Assembly (NCBI GenBank): GCA_018857735.1
Contig: JABMCL010000598.1
Location: forward strand, 291,001 to 355,000
DNA: 64,000 nt
Direction of reading: 5' to 3'
From: Alviniconcha marisindica
Lineage: Eukaryota; Mollusca; Gastropoda; Provannidae
In this document: positions 55,421 to 64,000 of the stretch, piece by piece
Position numbering within the stretch: position 1 is the stretch's first letter
Layout: each line of letters starts with the position of its first letter
Notes under the pieces: generated by a model
What the model saw: the letters and a program-made list of their open reading frames with translations, nothing else
What the model was told of the DNA's origin: nothing
Database searches by the model: none
Position numbers and translations under genes: made by a program

Positions 55421-56134
55421 TCCAAGGAGATGGGAAATTCCTGGGACATTTTAAACGCCATTTGGGGCCACAAATATCATCCAAATCACTAAAACAGGGT
55501 CATATCTAGCAAATGAAGCCAACATTTGCAACAAAAGTGACCAATTCAGTCTGTACATGGGTGAGTCCTCAGTACACGATTGTTTTGCCAACATCAGCAA
55601 TACAGTACAATAATACTTTATTAATCCTTAAAAAGCAAATTCAGTTGTCTGCCTGTGACGAATAATAAGTACATAAAAATGTAAGTAAATACTATACAGT
55701 TTCACTCAATTAGAATTAAAAAAACTAAACAAAATCAAGTGAACAAACACAAAGTACAGTTGCAATCACAATGATGCCTGTATCGTTCACACATACTAGT
55801 TGTCACACCCTTGAGTTATTCTTAAGTAACACGCGCACCCTCAATCACATCTTCTCAAAAACACACGTTCAGGCTAAAAGGCACTTAAAATCACTATGCG
55901 AGGTGGTTCCAGTCAGTGGCGGTGAGGACAAAAAAGTTGACTCCTGTCATAAAATTGATTGCAGGATAGCCTCAGATTGCATAGATTCTGATCTTTGGGG
56001 CCGATTTTGTTTTGATTTGGGTGCACCTCACAAACTCCTAGATTTCAGTTTTTCCTTCAACTCGATTCCCATCCCTGCATGATATTTAAAATGGTGCATA
56101 AAATGTCCCAGGAATTTCCAGCTGCCTCCTTGGA
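55421..56134. mobile_element. about 715-bp element with terminal inverted repeats, inserted in the minisatellite
   Basis: The left end TCCAAGGAGatgGGAAATTC plus CTGGGACATTTTA (55421-55453) is inverted at the right end (56134-56099), with a 3-nt length difference in the middle. On both sides the flanks are the same minisatellite (acacttg left, gcttgtagatc right). No transposase frame is seen, so it is a MITE-like or foldback element of unknown family. It contains a - strand AATAAA (55622-55617). Confidence 0.6.
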
Positions 56135-56221
56135 TATTACTGATGCTTGTAGATCATGTTGGTATTTTAGCCACCAAGTCCTTTGTCACATGTAGATAAA
56201 TGAACGTCTGTGACTTTGCAT

Positions 56222-56447
56222 GCAGTGACATGGTGCATGGTTGTATGGTGTACACAGACCGCACTAAGATGGCAGCAGTTTCATTTGGCACCAGCCATGC
56301 CAGTGCTGTAAGTACACCACTTCGGTGTATATTAAATGTGCTGTAAGAAAAGAAAAAACTAGTCATTCATGTAAAATCACATGCAAGTGCAGTGAGTCTG
56401 CTCAAGAGTGGAGAATAGCACATATAAAAATGATCAACAACAACAAA
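56222..56447 (+). mobile_element. tRNA-derived SINE, copy 3 (5'-truncated)
   Basis: Matches the 3' half of copies 1 and 2 (gtgcatggttgtatggtgtacacag, agcagtttcatttggcaccagcc, gtatattaaatgtgctgt, gtgagtctgctcaagag) and ends in a (caa)n tail. Confidence 0.75.
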
Positions 56448-57314
56448 TTGTGCATGGCACATGAAAACTTCCACACACTTCCTTGCATGTTCACAGCACC
56501 GGGTACAGTGCCTACATGTAGGCTCTCCAGCTAAAACCAACAACCATGTTCATGCCAGTGGAGTACAACAACCCCTCGCCCATCCTGAAAGTGCAACTGT
56601 ACATAGTAGTTAAAGGTATACAGAGTTAAAACAAAAATTAAGTCCGCATTTATGGCAATGTACATAGCACACACACAAGTGCAAGCGCACATCACACACT
56701 TGTAGATCTTGTACCTTCATGTGTGGATCCTTACATGTAGATCTTGCACCGTGACGTGTGGATCCTGACAAGTGTTGTTATTTAAGCCACAGAGCCCTTC
56801 GTCATTCGTAAATCGTGGTGGGTCAGTATTTTAGCCACCAAGTCCGTTCTGTCTCACTTGTAGATCCTGTTCGACTGATATTGCAGCCACCAGGTCCTTG
56901 ATCACTTGTAGTTCCTGTTGACTGTTAGCATTTTAGACACATCTTTTGGCACTTGTGGATCCTGCTGACTGTGCATTTTAGTCACATCTTTCAGCATTTG
57001 TAGATCCTGTTGACTGTTAGCATTTATGACACATCTTTCGGCACTTGTAGATCCTGTTGACTGCTGGCATTTTGGACACCACATCTTTTGGCACTTGTAG
57101 ATCCTGTTGACTGTTGGCATTTTAGCCGCTAAATCCTTTGGCACTTCTACTGTAGATCCTGTTGACTGTTGGCATTTTAGCCGCTAAATCCTTTGGCACT
57201 TCTACTGTAGATCCTGTTGACTGTTGGCATTTTAGCCGCTAAATCCTTTGGCACTTCTACTGTAGATCTTATTGACTGTTATTTTGGCCACGGAGTTCCT
57301 GTCCACTGAAATAG

Positions 57315-57725
57315 CATCACACTTACAGTACATGATTCAACTGGAAATATCACACTAAACGGGACATGTTGCAATACATGATTCAACTGCAAATGACACC
57401 ACACTGAACATCACATGATACAGTAATTGGTTCAACCGGAAATAACACTGAACATCACATTACATGGTTCAACTGGAAATTATCACTGAACACCACATGT
57501 TACAGTACATGGTTCAACTGGAAATAATGCTGAACATCATATGGTTCAACTGGAAATAACACTGAACACCACATGTTACAGTATGTGGTTCAACTGGAAA
57601 TAATGCTGAACATCACATGGTTCAACTGGCACTGAACATCATATGGTTCAAGTGGAAATAACACTGAACATCACATGTTACAGTACATGGATCAACTGGA
57701 AATAACTGGCTTAGGCTGAACATTG
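57315..57725 (+). repeat. degenerate tandem repeat around ggttcaactggaaat
   Basis: About ten imperfect units of 25-45 bp built from catgttacagtacatggttc plus aactggaaataacactgaacatca. Length varies strongly. Confidence 0.85.
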
Positions 57726-58111
57726 GCTGGGGTACATGGTTTGGCTTGAAGTGATGACACTGAACCATTCATTGCTGACATGGCCTGACTGAAGTAGCAG
57801 GAGTGAACAAGTGCAGTGCACTGTGCAGGATTCCACTTGAAGCAACATCACACTGAGCATCACCGACCGTGCAGGGGGCAGCTGGCTCCATCAGGGGGTT
57901 AATAATGGCAACATCTGAGCACGAGATTAACAACAAAACTCACATTTTGCGTGAAATTTGTCAAAAGTCCAAGTGCTGACGCAGCAATTGCATTCATAAA
58001 ATTAAAGAGAAAACTTGATCTTTGAGATGAGCTGATTAAGTGATGCCTTAATTTTCAAGGGCTTGATGAGTTGATGTAACAGCAGCAGTGCACAAGGTGA
58101 GGAAGCACCTC
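57726..58111 (-). other. HELB 3' flank, no feature
   Basis: Unique sequence next to the HELB stop codon, probably 3' UTR. No poly(A) signal, RNA gene or repeat recognised. Confidence 0.5.
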
Positions 58112-58591
58112 TCAAATGCGGAGCTTTCTTCTCACTGGGCTTGTGATGCTGTCCACAGGGTCAACTGAACACGAGTGCTTTGGAGTGAGGTTAGTCGGCT
58201 GTGAAACGCCTGGTCTTTTCAACGGGGTTAGTTTACCAGCATCCAGCTGTTTTGATGCAGCTGACGGCTGTGGAGAAAGGTCCCACTGTGAAGCAGCTGC
58301 TCCATTCTCACACTGGCCTGTCTGGGAGACCGCATCATACTCTCCCGCCCAGACTGGGGACATGTCTGCGAGCCAGCTGTCATCACTGTCAAAAAAGGCA
58401 TCCACCAGTGAGCTGTGTGCCCCTCCATCAGGCGCCGGGGGTGGGGTGGAGGCTTGAGAGGTTGCCTCATTGGCTGTGGCTTGTGGGGCAGGGGTGGATG
58501 TCGGACGGGTGGTCTGGGGGACAGGAGTGGTCCTAGTTCTCATAGCTACGCTGGCCTGCTGGTTGATGCACTGAACCATGCTGTGCACTTT
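58112..58591 (-). CDS. HELB: HELB terminal exon, disordered C-terminal tail
   Basis: 480 bp including the stop, phase 0 in, acceptor atcctgttgcag. It encodes [20 protein letters not shown], a Thr/Pro-rich stretch, an acidic [20 protein letters not shown] segment and a Pro/Ser-rich tail ending [15 protein letters not shown] and SPVR match the CDK consensus S/T-P-x-K/R. Vertebrate HELB has a CDK-controlled C-terminal localisation region, so the position is consistent, but sequence similarity there is low. Assignment relies on frame, splice phase and the stop. Confidence 0.8.
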   Translation of the reverse strand, partial: KVHSMVQCINQQASVAMRTRTTPVPQTTRPTSTPAPQATANEATSQASTPPPAPDGGAHSSLVDAFFDSDDSWLADMSPVWAGEYDAVSQTGQCENGAAASQWDLSPQPSAASKQLDAGKLTPLKRPGVSQPTNLTPKHSCSVDPVDSITSPVRRKLRI

Positions 58592-61500
58592 CTGCAACAG
58601 GATGGACAGAAAGAAAACTCGACTTAAAAAAACCTGCAGCTGTACATCATCAATTTCTGTTCAAGCCCAACAGACACGGACAACATCATGCAATGTTCAC
58701 TGTAAAGGATATGGAATGCAAATGTCAGATGGCAGGAAACAGTGGTTGTGACAAAGCAATCACACAGTCCTAGCTGTAAATGCCTTGCTTTGTTCTATGG
58801 GTGAAGCTTGCAGTTCAAGCAAAAATCCTGAGCAAAGCTGCAATGAGTAGCAACTACATAGTTTGCAGCCTACCAAGTGTAGTTAGGTGCAGAAACAGGA
58901 CACTTCTTCAACTGCAGTTCTCGTCCACACCACAGCTTTGGATGTGTCTGTCCATGTAGCAGTGGTTGTGTCTGTCCATGTAGCAGTGGTTGTGTCTGTC
59001 CATGTAGCAGTGGTTGTGTCTGTCTCTGTAGCAGTGGTTGTGTCTGTCCATGTAGCAGTGGATACGTCTGTCCATGTAGCAGTGGATGTGTCTGTAGCAG
59101 TGGATGTGTCTGTCCATGTAGCAGTGGATGTGTCTCTCTGTAGCAGTGGTTGTGTCTATCCATGTAGCAGTGGTTGTGTCTGTCCATGTAGCAGTGGATG
59201 TGTCTGTCCATGTAGCAATGGTTGTGTCTGTCTCTGTAGCAGTGGTTGTGTCTGTCCATGTAGCAGTGGTTGTGTCTGTCTCTGTAGCAGTGGTTGTGTC
59301 TGTCCATGTAGCAGTGGTTGTGTCCGTCTCTGTAGCAGTGGTGTCTGTCCATGTAGCAGTGGTTGTGTCTGTCTCTGTAGCAGTGGTTGTGTCTGTCCAT
59401 GTAGCAGTGGATGTGTCTGTCCATGTAGCAGTGGTTGTGTCTGTCCATGTAGCAGTGGTTGTGTCTGTCCATGTAGCAGTGGTTGTGTCTGTCCATGTAG
59501 CAGTGGTTGTGTCTGTCTCTGTAGCAGTGGTTGGGTCTGTCCATGTAGCAGTGAGAGCAAGTCTTCACCTGAAACTGCAGGTCTTTCATCATGAGGGTCA
59601 GACGACGGGCCAGGCGTGACCGTCGTGGTCGGTCTCTCTCCCACACCGCCTGTCGCAGCTCACTCTCCTTCCCCACCAGGAACACTGCCTTGCGACTGCG
59701 TGTCACTGCTGTGTACACATGCTTCCAGTTTTGCCCTCTGTGGTCGCCCACGTAATACACCACTGTGTCCGACTCTGAACCCTGCACACAGTACATCACC
59801 AGAATCCTGCACACAGTCACAAAGTACATCACCAGAATCCTGCACACAGTCACACAGTACACCACCAAAATCTTGCACACAGTCCATCACCATAATCCTG
59901 CACACAGTCACAGTACACCACCAGAATCCTGCACACAGTCCATCACCATAATCCTGCACACAGTCACAGTACACCCCCATAATCTGCACACAGCCACACA
60001 GTATATCACCAGAATCCTGCACAGTCACACAGTACACCACCAGAATCCTGCACACAGTCACACAGTACACCACCAAAATCCTGCACACAGTCACAGTACA
60101 CCACCATAATCCTGCACACAGTCACACAGTACACCCCCATAATCTGCACACAGTACATCACCAGAATCCTGCACAGTCACACAGTACACCACCAGAATCC
60201 TGCACACAGCCCATCACTATAACCCCGCACACAGTCACAGTGCACCCCCATAATCCTGCACACAGCCACACAGTACATCATCAGAATCCTGCACACAGCC
60301 ATACAGTACATCACCATAACCGTGCACACAGTCATACGGTACATCACCATAATCCTGCACACAGCTGCACAGTTCATCACCATAATCCTGCACACAGTAC
60401 ATCACCATAATCCTGTACACAGCCATACACTACATCACCATAATCCTGCACAGTCACACAGTACATCACCATAACCTTGCACACAGCCACACAGTACATC
60501 ACCACAACCTTGCACACAGCCACACAGTACATCACCATAACCAACCACACCAACAGCTAAGCTGACCTGACAACAGTCTTGATCAGTACCAGCCAACTCT
60601 CACCACAGTCTACCACAGCCATGTTGACCTGATGACAGTCCTCATTAGCACCACCCAATTCTCATCATCAGAGACTATCATTAGCACCACCCAATTCTCA
60701 TCATCAGTGACTATCATTAGCACCACCCAATTCTCATCATCAGTGACTATCATTAGCACCACCCAATTCTCATCATCAGAGACTATCATTAGCACCACCC
60801 AATTCTCATCATCAGTGACTATCATTAGCACCACCCAATTCTCATCATCAGTGACTATCATTAGCACCACCCAATTCTCATCAGAGACTATCAGTCCACA
60901 CAAGGAATGGCATAAACAATACACTGACAGCACTGAGCAGTCTTCATTCCATTTATGGTCCTATTAAAAACTGAAGTGTGAAAGTGCAAAAAGCATGGCC
61001 GTGAGTGTTGCCACTTTGGTGTCCAGCATCGCGTGCCTGTGGCACTGTGAACAAGGGCAGCACCTGTGGCACCGTGAACAAGGGCAGCACCTGTGACACC
61101 GTGAACAAGGGCAGCACCTGTGGCACCGTGAACAAGGGCAGCACCTGTGGCACCGTGAACAAGGGCAGCACCTGTGACACCGTGAACAAGGGCAGCACCT
61201 GTGGCACCGTGAACAAGGGCAGCACCTGTGGCACCGCGAACAAGGGCAGCACCTGTGGCACCGTGAACAAGGGCAGCACCTGTGGCACCTGAACAAGGGC
61301 AGCACCTGTGGCACTGCCAACAAGGGCAGCACCTGTGGCACTGCCAACAAGGGCAGCACCTGTGGCGGAAATGTAGAGTGCATCAGGAGCCAGCCTTTTT
61401 CCGCACTTCATTGGTAAAAAGCAAACCAACTTGGTAGTGCCCCATGGAGCTCAAATTTGAAACAAAACACAAAACAGAAGCAAAAATCTTCTGCTGCCAA

Positions 61501-64000
61501 AATGAGTAACTGCTGACAGAAGCAGCTCAAAAGGGCTGCCAACGGATGTCTGTTTTCATACATCACATGATGTCTGTTTTCATACATCACATGTCTGTTT
61601 TCATACATCACATGATGTCTGTTTTCATACATCACATGATGTCTGTTTTCATACATCACATGATGTCTGTTTTCATACATCACATGTCTGTTTTCATACA
61701 TCACATGATGTCTGTTTTCATACATCACATGATGTCTGTTTTCATACATCACATGTCTGTTTTCAGTCCCCTTGGGTCTCCACTTGGGCTCCCTTAAACT
61801 GGCAGTGAAGCCGTCTTCTTTCACACATGCACAGCAAGCAGCATGCCGTCTTCTTTCACACATGCACAGCAAGCAGCATGCCGTCTTCTTTCACACATGC
61901 ACAGCAAGCAGCATGCCATCTTCTTTCACACATGCACAGCAAGCAGCATGTCATTTGTGTGCATTGTCCTGATCACCACTATACTGGGACGAGTGGCTCT
62001 GGTTCAACGAAATACAAACAGGACCCTAAACACTGGCAGCATGTCAGACTGCAGTACCTGGTATGTGTGTATGGTTCTGGCCCAGGCATGACGCAGTCGA
62101 CATTCATGTTTGAGGGCCCTATAGGAGCAGCAGAGGACCCTGGGGCATTGTGGGTCTCTGTCAGAAAGGACCAGGTAACTCGGCTCTTTGCCTGATCCGC
62201 CTTCACTCTCCGTCACAACCTGCAAACACAAAGTCAGAAGGAACTTTGCATTTTTGGAAAGGGACTGATACAAGTGATTGAAAGATAGAGGCACAGTAAA
62301 AAGCTGCAAGGGGGGGGGGGGGGGGGGGGAGAATAAAAAGACAGAGTCTGTGGCAAAAAGCATCAAGGATTCTTGACGCACTGCATCCATAATAACATAG
62401 AGAACAGTCCCTACAACATTAGCAGAAAGAAAGATGGAAAAGGAGAGGGGTGAGAGCTTGTGGAATGTCTCCTTGGGTAATTCACTAAGGTCGTCAACCA
62501 AAGAAACTTCAAAGGCTTTGGAAAACAAATCAATGCTGGTAGGGGTCCCCATTTGTCACCACTCTAGGGGGCTGATCCCTGTCTTGCAATTTAAAAGGGG
62601 ATTTTCACCCTCTCAGATTTAAAAAAAAAAAAGGGTATCCTTTTCTTGTGTGTGAGCGAGTGTGTGTTTGTGTGGTGTGTGTGTGCGTGTGTGTGTGCAT
62701 ATACATGTGTGTGTTGTTTGTTTTGCTTTCTTAAAGTTGGAAGATCCCACTACATACTTATACATAGGTCAAAAAAATGAGGACAGAGAAATTCCATGAG
62801 AAGGGCAGAGAAATTCTACGAGGACAGAGATATTTCATGAGGACAGAGAAATTCCATGTGAAGGGCAGAGAAATTCTATGAAGACAGAGAAATTCCATGA
62901 GAAGGACAGAGAAATTCTAAGATTCTATGAGGACACAGACATTCCATGAAAAGGTGAGAGAAATCCTATGACTGTATAAGAAGGATGGAAAAACTCTATG
63001 AGAAGGGCAGAGAAATTCTATGAGAAGAACACAGGCATTCCATGAAAAGGGCAGACAAATTCCATTAATAGGACAGAGAAATTTAAGGAGAAGGACAGAG
63101 AAATTCTATGAGCAAGACAGAGAAATTCCCATCAATGACAAGGTGATTTTTTGCTGTGTCAGCAACAAAGTTAGAAAAGTACACTCACATCCATGATGAA
63201 GTACACTTCTCCATTGCAGAGTCGAACAATGCCATTCTTCAGCTTGCCAACCCTTTCCTCTTCCTCCTCATCGTCCTGACTGGACTGGGGTGGTGATGAA
63301 CTCTCGTCCCCCTCCTTCTGAGGCAGCGGGTTCCAGCCCCGGCCAGCCGCCGGTCCCTCAGCTCCTCCTGCCTGCCCCGACTGCCGGCCAGGTCCGCCGC
63401 CGCCAGCTGAGACTGAAGGGTTTGTGGAGCTGGCCGGACCTGGGCTCTGTGAAAGACGCTCCATCGTCAGTCCAAAGTCTGTGGCCTTCACGGCGTAGTC
63501 GACTGAGCAAAGCCCGCCGACAGAGTCTGCGGAATGTTCGCGCACCCAGGGTGGCTCTTGTTGAACTGCTCCCTTCTCCTGACGTCGTTCACACAGAGCC
63601 GCTGCGGCCGCCGGATGCTCATCACACCAGGATTCTTCCTCTTTGACTGCCACACTTGAACTGTTCAGCAAAGCTTTCTTGCTGCAAGCACACAGGTGCT
63701 GCTTTCTCTCCGCACTGCCGGCTGGCTGAGACGCACACACGGCTCCTCCCTCCACTCCTCCACGTGCTCCGGCGTCAGAAGAGATGGGAGGGGAAGATGA
63801 CGATCCGCCCCCCAAGCTGCATCCACGGTTTCCCGCTGCTGACACTGGCTGCATCTCCTCAAGGCTATCTTCCCCATCGTCATCCAGGATCTGCTCCACT
63901 GCTGTCATGATGTCCACGCTCCCATCTTCCTTTGCCGACTTCTTGTCTCTGGACTTCATTATTCCGAGGGCTTCCAGGATGTCTGGGTAGTCCTGCAGGT
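58112..64000 (-). CDS. HELB: HELB, DNA helicase B, C-terminal part, 4 exons
   Basis: This is a superfamily 1 (RecD-like) 5'-to-3' DNA helicase of the nucleus. In vertebrates it binds RPA and acts in replication-stress recovery and in limiting end resection. Exons on the - strand, in transcription order: 64000-63189 (open at the window edge), 62219-62058, 59781-59569, 58591-58112, all phase 0, with stop TGA at 58114-58112. Diagnostic pieces are [14 protein letters not shown] (human NVRLCNGEIFFI), [11 protein letters not shown] joined to [12 protein letters not shown] (human [23 protein letters not shown]) and [17 protein letters not shown] (human [16 protein letters not shown]), which are helicase motifs V-VI of the UvrD_C_2 fold. 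The N-terminus and the Walker motifs lie beyond the window. The gene is convergent with ARID1. Confidence 0.93.
58592..59568 (-). other. HELB intron (between the last two exons)
   Basis: 58592-58930 is unique sequence. The rest is the 24-bp minisatellite listed next, which reaches the donor of the upstream exon. Confidence 0.75.
58937..59556 (-). repeat. 24-bp minisatellite, about 26 copies
   Basis: The + strand unit is ggttgtgtctgtccatgtag plus cagt, with variants gtctctgtagcagt and gatgtgtctgt. The unit is a multiple of three, so several frames are open. It ends about 12 bp from the HELB donor at 59568. Confidence 0.96.
59569..59781 (-). CDS. HELB: HELB exon with helicase motif VI
   Basis: 213 bp, phase 0/0. 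It encodes [20 protein letters not shown] then [20 protein letters not shown] and a basic end ([20 protein letters not shown]). YTAVTRSR carries the motif VI arginine expected to contact nucleotide. The acceptor gtactgtgtgcag belongs to a tandem repeat unit filling the upstream intron, and the donor CAG|gtgaag is followed at once by another tandem array. Confidence 0.94.
59782..60560 (-). repeat. 25 to 33-bp minisatellite containing the HELB 3' splice site motif
   Basis: The + strand unit is cctgcacacagtcacacagt plus acaccaccagaat (33 bp, with 31- and 25-bp variants), about 25 copies. On the - strand every complete unit contains ctgtgtgcagg. The true acceptor of the 59569-59781 exon is the terminal copy of that motif. 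Confidence 0.95.
60640..60895 (-). repeat. 36-bp minisatellite, 7 copies
   Basis: The + strand unit is actatcattagcaccaccca plus attctcatcatcagtg (or agag). Copies are nearly identical, and the last lacks atc. Confidence 0.96.
61038..61362 (-). repeat. 27-bp minisatellite, 12 copies
   Basis: The + strand unit is ggcaccgtgaacaagggcag plus cacctgt, with gacacc, gcgaac and actgcc variants. One copy lost 3 bp. Confidence 0.96.
61548..61765 (-). repeat. 21/24-bp minisatellite, about 10 copies
   Basis: The + strand unit is tgtctgttttcatacatcac plus a or atga. The 24- and 21-bp forms alternate in a 24-21-24-24-24-21 pattern. Confidence 0.95.
61810..61950 (-). repeat. 35-bp tandem repeat, 4 copies
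   Basis: The + strand unit is cttctttcacacatgcacag plus caagcagcatgccgt. One substitution (gccatc) separates otherwise identical copies. Confidence 0.95.
62058..62219 (-). CDS. HELB: HELB exon with helicase motif V region
   Basis: 162 bp, phase 0/0, acceptor gtttgcag and donor CAG|gtactg. It encodes [20 protein letters not shown], then [20 protein letters not shown]. The [11 protein letters not shown] end is nearly identical to vertebrate HELB and belongs to the conserved motif that reads HAxTIHKxQG in RecD/Pif1-like helicases. Confidence 0.93.
62220..63188 (-). other. HELB intron with G run, (GT)n and degenerate repeat
   Basis: Contains poly(G) 62310-62329 (20 G), a (gt)-rich tract at 62648-62714 and a degenerate array at 62775-63130 of units like gacagagaaattccatgaga plus agg. 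Nothing coding recognised. Confidence 0.75.
62775..63130 (-). repeat. degenerate gacagagaaattc repeat
   Basis: About fifteen imperfect units of 20-26 bp built on g(g)acagagaaattc(c/t)atga. Strong divergence indicates an old array. Confidence 0.85.
63189..64000 (-). CDS. HELB: HELB exon with long low-complexity linker, partial at window edge
   Basis: An open frame from the window edge to the donor ATGGAT|gtgagt. It begins [20 protein letters not shown] and runs through about 230 residues of charged, Ser/Gly/Ala-rich sequence before [20 protein letters not shown] and NGEVYFIMD. In human HELB the linker before RLCNGE is much shorter, so this lineage has an expanded insert inside the helicase C-terminal half. 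A cag at 63995-63993 (minus strand) could be the acceptor, but the frame is also open through it, so the 5' end is unresolved. Confidence 0.85.

Larger units (their letters stand above)
55245..57295. repeat. degenerate minisatellite, about 45-53-bp units, interrupted by insertions
   Basis: Units of the type cacttgtagatcctgttgac plus tgttggcattttagccactaaatcctttgg occur at 55245-55410, 56141-56205 and 56750-57295. The three youngest copies (57115-57270, 53 bp) are nearly identical, and the rest are old. An inverted-repeat element and a SINE fragment separate the parts. Confidence 0.85.
55440..58111 (-). other. HELB 3' UTR / intergenic region, end not determined
   Basis: Sequence downstream of the HELB stop on the - strand. 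I see no AATAAA within about 800 bp of the stop. The nearest clear one (- strand AATAAA at 55622-55617) lies inside a repeat element and may belong to it. The interval is occupied by degenerate minisatellites, a SINE fragment and an inverted-repeat element, listed separately. Confidence 0.35.
59782..62057 (-). other. HELB intron made of five successive tandem arrays
   Basis: From the acceptor side on the + strand: arrays at 59782-60560, 60640-60895, 61038-61362, 61548-61765 and 61810-61950, with only short unique spacers. Unit sequences are unrelated to one another. Confidence 0.85.

Noticed and set aside
58870..59880. 336-codon - strand frame with HCYMDRHN repeats
   Set aside because: It starts in one repeat, passes through the real HELB exon and continues into another repeat. 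Only 59781-59569 is supported by splice sites and similarity.

Overview
The window is animal (metazoan) nuclear DNA. Coding sequence is split by GT-AG introns, and the introns are full of minisatellites, long G/C homopolymers, tRNA-derived SINE copies and decayed non-LTR retrotransposons. The protein sequences are clearly invertebrate-like orthologues of known animal genes. The repeat style (tRNA-SINE, minisatellite-rich introns, I-like, CR1-like and Tx1-like LINE fragments) suggests a mollusc, most likely a marine gastropod. The species is an inference, not a reading.

Two convergent genes are present. On the + strand, 163 to about 55030 is the 3' three-quarters of ARID1 (osa/BAF250), the DNA-binding subunit that defines canonical BAF SWI/SNF chromatin remodelers. 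I assembled 17 exons (one tentative) with consistent splice phases. They encode about 2444 residues to a stop at 53510-53512, followed by a 3' UTR with a poly(A) signal at 55009. Upstream exons lie outside the window. Exons 1-9 encode a Gln/Pro/Met/Gly-rich disordered region. Exons 10-11 encode the ARID domain. Exons 12-15 encode more Met/Pro/Gly/Ser-rich linker. Exons 16-17 encode the conserved C-terminal BAF250 core domain. On the - strand, 64000 down to 58112 holds the last four exons in view of HELB (DNA helicase B), including the C-terminal SF1 helicase motifs and a low-complexity tail with CDK-type sites.

Layout: 0-2.2 kb, three small ARID1 exons. 2.2-18.6 kb, a 16.4 kb intron with a SINE, several LINE remnants, a piggyBac-like element nested in an I-like LINE (7.9-9.4 kb), a GC-rich block (11.2-16.4 kb) and a Tx1-like LINE end. 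18.7-26.7 kb, an intron with a near-identical 58-bp x14 satellite, further arrays, a possible conserved noncoding block near 22 kb and LINE remnants. 26.7-53.5 kb, fourteen exons (5-17 and the candidate exon 9 among them) separated by introns that are often mostly minisatellite. 53.5-58.1 kb, UTRs and intergenic DNA with a degenerate array interrupted by a terminal-inverted-repeat element and a SINE fragment. 58.1-64 kb, HELB with seven tandem arrays in its introns.

I found no new enzymatic or defence system. The most unusual property is the relation between minisatellites and splice sites. Several arrays run right up to donors or acceptors, so true splice sites sit inside or at the edge of repeat units, and many units have lengths divisible by three and are open in frame.
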